From Halichoerus grypus (Eukaryota > Chordata > Mammalia > Carnivora > Phocidae): 64,000 nucleotides of DNA. Where the stretch lies: contig NC_135718.1 in assembly GCF_964656455.1 (NCBI RefSeq), positions 129,749,966-129,813,965 on the forward strand, in the 5' to 3' direction. Below are positions 55,801 through 64,000 of the stretch, piece by piece (position 1 is the first letter of the stretch; every line of letters begins with the position of its first letter). The notes under the pieces were generated by a model that saw only the letters and a list, made by a program, of their open reading frames with translations, did no database searches and was not told the origin of the DNA. Position numbers and translations under genes: made by a program.

Positions 55801-58785
55801 AATCTGGTTCTTCCGTCGGGGGTGGGGGGTGGGGGGGAGCGGGGAGGCTGGCCTGGAGCCTGAATTCCTAAATGTGCCGCCAGCCCGGGCACCACTGCCC
55901 CCTTGTGGCAACTCCGGGGAGCTTTGGGCATGGGATCTGGGAGTAAACCTCGGAGGCCAGTGAAGCCCAGGCCAAGCCTTTGGAGTGACAGATGCCACCC
56001 AGAGAGCCTGCACCCCAGAGAAGACCCTGCCCCTGCCTCCATGAGGTAAGCTAGACCTCACCACACATTGTCTACCCCCGTCCTAAGAAAGAAGGCAGTA
56101 GTGAGAGCACCAGAAGTAGTCAGGAGGCCAGAACTAGCCCCATGGCCTCTGCTGGGAGGCAGGTGTCAGGTCTCCCCTCTGGGCTTCGTCCTCTGAAAAC
56201 ACGGAGGTTAAGCCTTCACCTTAGTTCTTATCTCCTTTTGGAGATAGGAGCCCAGTGAATACCTAAGGAAAGTGGTGGACCCTCCTCCCAGGAAAGGACT
56301 CCCATGGGTGCCCTGAGCCCATTTAGGAGCCCTCCAGGCTACTGAGTAATGAAGCAAGGTCGCTAACGATGTGCTTCAGGGCTCGATGACCTTTGTTTTG
56401 AATGAGGATTTCAAAGGCGTACCACACTAAGAGAAATAGCCCCTTAGACTTAAGTTTTAGTTTGTCATCAGCCCTTTTAACAGTGATCAACAAAAGGACC
56501 AACTCTTATCAAATATTAATCCCATTGTATGGAATGGGGGCAGCAAAGCTGAAGGGTAATTCTAGTGGAAGAGTGAGACTTGGGTTGGATTAATAGAGGT
56601 CGTGTGTTCACAACCAAGGAGATAGGAGAGGGTGGGGGTGAGAGAAGTTAGGTGTGGTTCATTCCAGGGCCTCTAACTGGGGAGTGAAGACCCTCCTCCC
56701 CCCCCAGGAATTAGGTCCTGGCATTTTGGCTGCTGGCCTTTGCGGGTTCTTCCCAGAGCTTTAGGCCTCCTCATCTTATCTCAGGCAGGGTACAAATACA
56801 GCCCAGCCTCCCTGGTCCCCCAGGAAAAGACCCAGGTGGTCCTTGAGGAGCATGGCTGACTGCGGCGCCTGCCCTCTAGTGGTCGTGGGGAGAATTGCTC
56901 ATTTTAACTTGGCACTGTCCTCCCACCCTTCAGACTCCACTACCTCCCGCACTGTGTTCTTAACCAAATCAGGGCAGTCTGTCAGGACCCTCCCAGCCAG
57001 GCTCACCCTCATTCCCTGCCAGTCCTGAGTTCTTCTCACTTCCCTATTCCCAGGTCCTCTGTGGCTTCAGGGGAGCCTGGGGCCAATACTGTCGTCCTCC
57101 CACTCTAGGAACCCTTGTCCTGCCCTCATTCCAGCTGCTGGGATGGAATCACATGCCCTGCATGCTTTTAAGATGGACAGTGCCCTCCACGAGGACCTCT
57201 GGTTGGTACCCTGGAGCCCGATCCCTCCTGTCCCAGGAGAGGCAGGATAGGGTCAGGTAGGCAGTGAGGCCAGGAACAGAAGGTCCTGGTCATTACCAGA
57301 AGGCTGGGGCCTTCTCTGCCCTCTCTTTGCAGGAGGCACAGGCCGAGGGTCAGAGCCCAGCCGAGATCAACCTCTGCCCTGGTGTGCTTTGCCCAGAGCT
57401 CCTGCTGTGTGTCCAGCAAAGGTCTGCGAGAGTAGAGCCCAGCGCCCCCGGGAGTTGCCAAGGCCTGGTGCTTGGAACCAGGGGGGCAGGGGTGCTGGTT
57501 AGTCTCGGGTGGCAGTGAAAGGAGAGACAGGACTCCAGGCTTTGAGGGGGAGGGGCCTCCTAAACTACCCCCCCCCACCCCTGCCCCCACCTGCCCCCTC
57601 TCCGGAAGCACTGGAGGAATGAGGATGTTTTCTCAAAGGCAGTGGGATGGTGCCTGCAGGTTCACTCCTTTGGTGTAGGTGGTGGCCGGGGCCGTAGGGG
57701 CACAGGATGGTACCTGGGGGGCCCTGTCCCAGCCATTCCCTGCTCACCACTGCAACACCGTCTCCAACGCTGTGACATCAAGGCCCCAGGAGGCTGGAAA
57801 CGAAGCTGCCTTCCCAGTGGTTATTTCTCCCCTCAGCTCCAGAGGTGGATCTGAGAGGAACAAGCAGGGTGGGCACTGCCCTTTAGTCCACAAGAAGGCC
57901 CTGCCCACGAGCACCTGACCCCATGGTACCCCTGAGGGGCCCTGCCTGCCCAGCCCCAGCACTGTCCCTAGGCCGGGGCCCACCTTTTCCCCCACGTCCT
58001 CTCCCGTACCCTTCCTGGGCTTGGTACGGCTACCCCTGAGGGCCCTGGCCACACTGGATCACCATGACCTTGAAGGCCCCAGCTGCGGGGGCTAGCTCTG
58101 CTCCAGCAGTTTCCATGGCAGCCGGTACTTTTGCCGGCAAAAGCCAAACAGCCAGAGTCTACCTGGCAGGCAGCCACTGCTCTCCCCGCTCTTCAGGGCA
58201 CCGGGCACCTTCCGGGGGGCCCTGGGCACCTTCCGGGGGGCCCTGGAGGCAGCGCTGCCTCAGCAGCCTGGGCTGCCGAGAGGGGTACCCCGGCTCTCCT
58301 CTGAGCTTCTGCTCTCCCTTCCCTCTGGCCATCTGAGAGAGTAACCGATTCATTCCAGAAATCACCGTTGCCTGCTCTCCAGCAGAGCAGCACCCCCGCC
58401 CCCTCAGCGGCTAGGAGCCAAAACCGGCCCAGGAAGAAGGTCCTGAGTGCGTCCCCGCAGGGTCTCACCGGTTTCCCGCCTGGTGAGGCCCCAGCCTAGC
58501 TCCCTTCCCCAGTAGCAGTGTCCTCCTGGGCTCCCCTTATTCTAGCAAGACGGTCAAAGGCAGGAGTGGTGAAGGCACTAGTCCAGTCCAGACCTATCCC
58601 AAACCAGGAGCCCAGGCCTTGCGAGCCAGGTGCACGGAGGGTGGGGTAGGAAGCGTGCAGCCTCAGGGACCCCTGGAGGCACGGGCTGCAGCAGCCCCCC
58701 ACCCCCCACCCCACTGCGGGAGAACTAATCCATCATCCCCTCTATGTCAAAGGCAAATCCTCACTGTAGGCACTCAGACACAGAG
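55801..58785. other. SOX13-ETNK2 convergent intergenic gap
   Basis: About 3 kb between the two poly(A) sites. No exon, SINE or LINE was recognised with confidence. It holds a 21-bp tandem duplication at 58203-58244 and several C or G runs. ORFs are short and lack family signatures. Confidence 0.65.
58203..58244. repeat. 21-bp perfect tandem duplication
   Basis: Two adjacent copies of GGGCACCTTCCGGGGGGCCC plus T in the intergenic gap. Identical copies imply a recent duplication or a minisatellite seed. Confidence 0.9.
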
Positions 58786-59943
58786 TGGTCCAGAAATGGC
58801 CATTTTAATGCAGAAAACCATGATAATTTACAAATGAATCACTTTTTTTGGGCCAGAGCCAGGAGGCTGTGAGGGCGGAGAGGAGGTGGAGGCCATTGAG
58901 AGTCCGGGGCCATGAGCTCAGCACCTTCACGACCCATCCTACCCAGGCTCTTGGATGCCCGGTGAGCCCCGGAGTCCCTAGCCCCGGCCCCTTGACTCCC
59001 ACTACTCATTTCCTAGTGGGAAGTGCTTGGGTCAACTTCAGGACAGAAGGTGGAGAGGGGGAGACAAATCCTTAGAACTGAGGCCCTGGAGGGCAGGGCA
59101 GGGAACGAGGCAGGAAGCTGCTGGCTGCTGTTGGCCACCCCCCCTGGGTTCCGTCCCCCTCCGGCCAAGCACGAAGCAGAGCTGGGCTCTGGAGGCCCAG
59201 GAGGGCACCACCCCCTTGCCTTCCCTCCCAGCAGGTGGCAGAGAGACAGAACACAAGCACAGAGCAAAAAGGGCACGGGAGTAGAAGGAGCACAGGTCCT
59301 GGAGCAGAGGTCTGGGAAGGGGTGGTTTGATTGGATCTGGCTTGGAGAAAGGGAGGGATCTCAGATGAGGCGGCTTTGGGGGGAGCCGTTAAACCCAGTT
59401 CTAGACCATCCCCCCCAAGATATGTACATCCATCTGTCAGAGTTGGCATGATGCTGGTTTGGGTTCATCAGCACCTCCCACGTGAGGCATGCAGGGGGAG
59501 ATGGGCTGGAGGCTCAGGGCACTGGAGGTAGAAAGGAGCCCTCCCACCGCCCCCTTTCCCCAAGCCAGGAAGGTCAAAGACACATCTAAGGCAGCCCCGA
59601 TTCCAGCCTGGCCTGAGGCCAGGAATACTGGGCTTCCCAGGGGTGGTTGTGGTCCAGGCCCTGGCTGACTACAGGCACTTCCCCAAGCCCCCCAGCCCCC
59701 TCCCCCCAAGTCTGGCAAGGTGAAGGGGACCCCCCAGAGCTGGGTCCTATCAGCCCCTCCAAACAAAGCATGTGGTCTCCAGCAGCATCCACTGGGGGCT
59801 GGCGGCAGGGGTGGAGCCTTCTTCCTGGACACCCACCTGTCCCCTCTCCCACCTTGTCCAAGTGTGTGGCCCCCAGAGCAGGACAGAGCCCTGGAGAACA
59901 GGTCTGGCCGGGCAGATGGGTAAGGGAGAGATGGGGAAGCTGG
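58785..59943 (-). other. ETNK2 3' UTR
   Basis: From the TGA at 59944 down to the candidate poly(A) signal at 58804. No coding potential or repeat was recognised. The boundary depends on the ATTAAA call. Confidence 0.65.
58804..58809 (-). promoter_or_regulatory. ETNK2 poly(A) signal ATTAAA (candidate)
   Basis: On the minus strand CTGCATTAAAATGG carries the common variant hexamer ATTAAA, followed by a T/GT-rich stretch (CACTCTGTGTCTGAGTG). It lies about 1.1 kb past the ETNK2 stop. Confidence 0.65.
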
Positions 59944-60016
59944 TCACTTTGGCATCTCCAAGGCTGACACTTGAGGCTTCACCTTGAAGTACTGGTGGAA
60001 TCGGATCACTGCGTAC
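59944..60016 (-). CDS. ETNK2: ETNK2 last coding exon
   Basis: Minus strand: acceptor TCGTCCTCCGGCAG, then GTACGCAGTGATCC (phase 2 entry), encoding YAVIRFHQYFKVKPQ, VSALEMPK and TGA. It completes the Arg codon split from the previous exon. Confidence 0.95.
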
Positions 60017-63000
60017 CTGCCGGAGGACGAGAACAGGAGCCCGGCTGAGAAGGAAAGCCAGGTGGGCCCGACCCGGGGGACTCTCACCGTGAGCAAGTCT
60101 CACCAGCTCAACCCCAGGGCAGGCAGAGGTTTGTTTTTTTAACTTTATTTTTCTCCTTAGATTGGACTGGAGCATCCCTTCCCCAAATGCTTTTTTTGTT
60201 GTTGTGTTCTTTAAATCCCTTTAAAGCTCTCCAAGACTTTTTCAGTTAGCAAAACTGAAACTCTGTACCCATTAAACAGCAATTTCCAGTATCTCCCTCC
60301 CCACAGTGCAGGCTTGGCAAAAACCACTCTACTGTTGTCTTCTTTAAAAAAAAAATTTAAGTAAACACACCACATGTGGGGCTCAAATTCATGAGCCCAA
60401 GGTCAAGAGTCGTATGCTCTACTGACTGAGCCAGTCAGGTGCCCCCCTACTCTGTTTCTATGAACTTGACTAATTTAGTTATGTAAGTGGAATCCTACAG
60501 TATTGGTCTTTCTGTGACTGGCTTCTTTACTTAGCCCGTCCTCAGAGTTCGTATGTTGTAGCATGTGACATGGCTTCCTCTCTTTAAAAAGCTGAGTAAT
60601 ATTCCATCGTGTGTAGACCACACTTTGTTTCCCCATTCAGCCATCCATGGACATGGGGTTGCTCCGCCTCTTGGCTGGTGTGAATAATGCTATCAACATG
60701 GGTGTGCAAATAGCTCTCTGACCCCCTGCTTTCAACTCTGGCTACACACGCAGCGGCAAGAATACTGGATCGCCCAGGAATTCTATTTTTAACTATTTTT
60801 AACTATTTGAGGAAGCACGGTATTGTTTTCCCCAGCAGCTGCGCCATTTTACGTTCCCACCAGTGGCGTCCAAGGGTTCTGATTTTCTACATCCTTCCCA
60901 ACCCTTGTTTTCTGTTTATCTGCTAATAGCCATCCTAGGTGTGAGTGAGATCTCACTGTGCCTTTGACTTGGATCTCTCCAGTCGCTGTGAACACTGTGA
61001 AGTCAGGGTAGTGACTCCTTTCCAGCTGAGGAAGGGGGACAGGGCAAGAAGACTAGACCAGTATGGAGAAACACTAGACAAAACGATTCCTGGTCCTTAA
61101 GGACACGTGTACTTGATGATGGAGCCAGGAGTCCGGAATCCGGTACGGTCTCGGGGCAGACCCTAGTACCTCACTGGAGGAGGAGCCGGGCCCAATATTG
61201 CACCTGGTAAGCGCTCAACCACCTGAGTGACCTCAGGGAGTCACTTTTGCTCTCTGGAAGAACTCTGTCCTCTCTGCTATAAAATGAACAGGTTTTTCAC
61301 CACCAGGCTCTGTGGCTAAGAGCAATGGCCTAGGTCGTAAGATGGAGGAGGGAAAGCGAATCTCCTACGAGGCACAAGGGGAGGGTTCAAGAACTTTTGA
61401 CTACTTTCAGAGTGGTGCTCTGGGCTCAAATGTTTCCCCTAGAGTGGTGACTCCCCTGGATACGAGGTGGCTGGAATGGGGACAAGTTAGCAGAGCAGAG
61501 GAAGGGACTTTGGATGTTCTCCCTGGGCTGTCCTTTGCCCCCACACCCTTGGCTCAAGCTACTCCTTTCCCCCCTCCCCACCACCCCAACTCGCCCCCTG
61601 TACTCACCTGAGGAAATCAAAGTCGATGGTGGAGAACTGGCTCTGGATGAGGGCCCAGAGTGCCCAGAAGAAGTGAGATGCCTGGACAGGGAACAAAATG
61701 AGTCAGCAAGGCAACCACTCATGCCTGTCATGAACCCCATGGAGCTAGAGGAAACGGTCACCCTGGAAGACACAGAACTAGGACACTGGCCGAGACATGA
61801 TGGGGTCTCCCTGGCACAAGTCAGGGGAATTCTGGAGGTCAAGTCACTGGACTGCATTTGGGGGCTTCACTCCCTTGAGAAAAAGGCAGAGTTCTACCTG
61901 CCCCAGTAGGGGTCAGCGTAATGGTTCTAGAACTTTCAGCTTGTTCCCCAGCCTGAGCATAGCTCCATCCCTGGCTTCTCCCCTGCCCAGGGGAATCTCC
62001 GGGGATCTTCAAGGCCAAGGTACCAGGATGAGATGAACCCCTGCCCCAGAGCACAGGCCCAGTCCCACGGTCATCAGGAGGAGCCCCTTAACTGACCTCC
62101 TCCACCCCTTTTCCCTCTTCTGTCCAGAAATGGGTTGGGCTGAGAAAGGAGTATAGATGTGGGAGCAAGAAGCCCTGAGTCTGGGCTTTGACTAAGCCTT
62201 CAGCTGCTCTCCCTCTGGCCAGAGGCGCCCTCGGGGCCAGACCACCCCCCCCAGGCTCAAGAAACCAGAGCCTGCTCTCAGCTGTCCGTGGGCAAACAGC
62301 AGTGACATCGTGACTATCCCAGGCCAGGGCCCCCCCACCCACATCCCGCTCGCCCTGGGGTTGGCTGCATAGCACCTCCCCCCACTTTTCAGGATTTCAA
62401 GGGGCATAGATCAATTAGCCACATGTCAATGATTACATGGAAACCTTTAGCAAGAGGAAGGCATAAGTGGAACAGCTAAGGGGAAGAACCTGATGGAGAA
62501 TCGGTTTTGTGCCAATGAGGAAACCAGGAGAGGTAATCCAAAATGACACGTAAGTAAAGATTCTACTTAAGCTCCATGATGTATTGTGAAATCCAGGGCA
62601 GTGGACTTGTCTTCTTGCTTCTACGTGCCTGACATTAGTAAGACTAGTTAGCAAGCCCCTGGACACACACTGGAGGAGACCGGGCATGAACCGGGTACCC
62701 TGGGTAAATGGCACTCAAAATCAAGAACTGACAGCTCAGTAACTTGAGCAGGAAGAGCCTGATGGGAGAGGCTTACATGGAGTTGAGTCAGTGAAGGTAG
62801 CTAACAAGGAGGATTAGAACTGACATTCTTTATCTCCTCCAAAGGCTTTAAAAAAAAAAAAAAAGCGTTTAACTGCAGCATGAAAGGCTAAAGTTAGATG
62901 CTAGAGAGAACTGCTTGTCCAAATGAGAGAACTGCTAAAACAGGAAGCTGGGCTCTTTCTTGGAAATCTTTTCCTAGAAAGGAGAAAGAGACTTGACAGG

Positions 63001-63327
63001 GTAGGGAAAAGCAGGCAACAGGGCATCTCAGTATTCTGGGGATGCCCAAGAGGGCTCTTCCCAGACCTCACCTCGGGTCCTGGGGTCCCAGGACCTCACC
63101 CCTCACCCCGGCCTCTGCTTCCTCCACCCTGGGCTGTGGGAGCAGAGGAGCTGGGGTGGGCCCCTCCTGGCCCCGACTTACCAGGGCAAACTTGTTGACT
63201 TGCACATAGAGCCTCTCCACCTCCCTGGGGGTCACGGCCATGCCCTTCTGTGCCTGCAGGTAATAGCGCAACCACCGAAGCTGGGTGTCCCGGCCCGGGT
63301 ACCGGCAGTAATCCACCTCGTTCACAC
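59944..63327 (-). CDS. ETNK2: ETNK2, ethanolamine kinase 2 (partial, last 3 exons)
   Basis: Three minus-strand exons (63327-63182, 61681-61608, 60016-59944) with GT-AG introns and matching phases encode about 97 C-terminal residues. Motifs seen: NEVDYCRYPGRDTQLRWL, KGMAVTPREVERLYVQVNK, ASHFFWALWALIQSQFS, DFDFLRYAVIRFHQYFKVK and the end SALEMPK. These match my recollection of human ETNK2 closely. The enzyme phosphorylates ethanolamine with ATP, the first step of the CDP-ethanolamine (Kennedy) route to phosphatidylethanolamine, in the cytosol. The catalytic Brenner motif and choline-kinase motif exons lie beyond the right edge. The C-terminal helices present here pack on the kinase C-lobe. No stop or frameshift is seen. 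Tail-to-tail position with SOX13 matches human synteny. Confidence 0.95.
60170..60990 (-). mobile_element. Old L1 3' fragment in ETNK2 last intron, SINE nested
   Basis: Reverse-complement L1 3' text: AACTCTGTACCCATTAAACAGC, GTTTCTATGAACTTGAC, GTGAATAATGCTATCAACATGGG, ACTATTTGAGGAAGCACGG, CATTTTACGTTCCCACCAG and GGTGTGAGTGAGATCTCAC. It is the same L1 region as the copy at 30530-31500 and is in the sense orientation of ETNK2. Confidence 0.8.
60344..60446 (-). mobile_element. Old short CAN-SINE nested in L1
   Basis: AAAATTTAAGTAAACACACC, GTGGGGCTCAAATTCATGAGCCC and CTGACTGAGCCAGTCAGGTGCCCCC. It interrupts the L1 between the CACTCTACT and CTACTCTG copies, which serve as a short target duplication. 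Confidence 0.85.
61608..61681 (-). CDS. ETNK2: ETNK2 penultimate coding exon
   Basis: Minus strand: acceptor TTCCCTGTCCAG, then GCATCTCACTTC, encoding ASHFFWALWALIQSQF and STIDFDFL; donor GTGAGTA after CCTCAG. 74 nt, phase 0 in and phase 2 out. Confidence 0.95.
63182..63327 (-). CDS. ETNK2: ETNK2 exon encoding NEVDYC segment
   Basis: Minus strand: acceptor CTTCCCATCAG, then GTGTGAACGAGG, encoding VNEVDYCRYPGRDTQLRW through VQVNKFAL; donor GTAAGT. 146 nt, phase 1 in (the first codon GGT/GTG split with the upstream exon outside the window) and phase 0 out. Confidence 0.95.
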
Positions 63328-64000
63328 CTGATGGGAAGCAGTCACAGGGCAGTTGCTGGGAGGTGGGCCCACCTGGGGAGGGGGCTCCTCCTGCTCATCG
63401 GGGGTTCCCCGCTCCCCTCAAAACCTCCACGTACATCCTGCCGGGCTGTGCCTAGGAATACAGCCTCCTGCCCACCAAACTTACCCTATGTGTGGAGCTG
63501 GGGGCGCTGCTTTCCGTGGGCTGGAGGAAAGCACAGAGGCAGACTGGTTGTAGGGCGAGGCATGGTCTTGGGTGTGACAGGGACCCCTAAGACGGCATCA
63601 CTGTACCCCCGTGCCCTTTATAGGAACTACGGCCCACAGGAGGTGCTCCATCACAGCACCATGTCAGGGGCCTCCCCTTTGGTGGGATGCTGACCAGTGA
63701 GCCCTGCATAAGGCCTTCCCTCCCACTGCCTGGAGTCTCTCATTTAGAAGCGTGGGGTCTCCGACTCTGCCTCCTGGACCAGTGTTGAGCTGGCTCCTTC
63801 AAAACCTCGCCTGCAGAGCTTGCTAAAAACAGGTTCCCAGGCACCTCTAGCCCCCTGTCCAATTCTCCAGATGATTCGGAAATGCAGCCAGGCTTGGAAC
63901 CCCTGGACCGGGTGGCTTCGATTCCTTCTGGTCCTGCCCTTCCTTGAGTCCTTGAGCTGCCAGCCCAATGCGCACCAGCCACATCCCGGGCCCTGTGGCA
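63328..64000 (-). other. ETNK2 intron sequence to window edge
   Basis: Minus-strand intron upstream of the NEVDYC exon. I see no further ETNK2 exon before 64000; the 5' two-thirds of the gene lies beyond the window. Confidence 0.7.

Noticed and set aside
1..64000. Bacterial or phage-type systems (operons, CRISPR arrays, defence islands)
   Set aside because: Introns, CpG island, SINE/LINE content and vertebrate genes show mammalian nuclear DNA; the repeats seen are microsatellites and transposable elements.

Overview
This is mammalian nuclear DNA from a carnivore. About twenty tRNA-derived CAN-SINE copies (a head like GGCGCCTGGGTGGCTCAG and an AATAAATAAAATCTT tail) mark it as Carnivora. Many copies carry a body reading GACAGAGAGAGACACAGCG, then AACACAAGCAGGGGGAG, which I associate with arctoid carnivores (bears, seals, mustelids) rather than dogs or cats. 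That species-level reading is inference. Only two genes can be supported, in the arrangement known from human 1q32: SOX13 on the plus strand and ETNK2 on the minus strand, tail to tail.

Layout. 1-10.9 kb is the 5' flank of SOX13: SINEs, an antisense MLT1 LTR, an A-rich tract and L2 LINE copies, with no gene seen. 11.0-13.06 kb is the SOX13 CpG island with a probable noncoding exon 1, whose GTAAGT donor is at 11630. 11.6-43.8 kb is a roughly 32-kb first intron holding MIR, L2, L1 and SINE copies, microsatellites and a second CpG-rich block at about 41.4-42.2 kb. 43,788-54,180 holds thirteen coding exons of SOX13, all with GT-AG introns and consistent phases, giving a complete 615-residue SoxD protein (coiled coil plus Q-box, then an HMG box). 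The 3' UTR runs to an AATAAA at 55,780. 55.8-58.8 kb is the convergent intergenic gap. 58.8-63.33 kb holds the 3' UTR and last three coding exons of ETNK2 (about 97 C-terminal residues); the rest lies beyond the right edge.

SOX13 is a DNA-binding transcription factor and ETNK2 a cytosolic enzyme of phosphatidylethanolamine synthesis. Nothing suggests that they work together, and their adjacency is ordinary mammalian synteny.

The most interesting signals are in SOX13 splicing. (1) The end of coding exon 2 carries what looks like the remnant of a longer ancestral exon end, thrown out of frame by 8 extra bases, six of which provide a new in-frame GT donor. (2) A CAN-SINE sits 14 bases past the exon 3 donor, and its target-site duplication copied that donor. 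(3) Oppositely oriented SINEs flank the frame-neutral 87-nt exon 4. I found no novel multi-gene system; this is a conventional mammalian locus with some unusual splice-site evolution.
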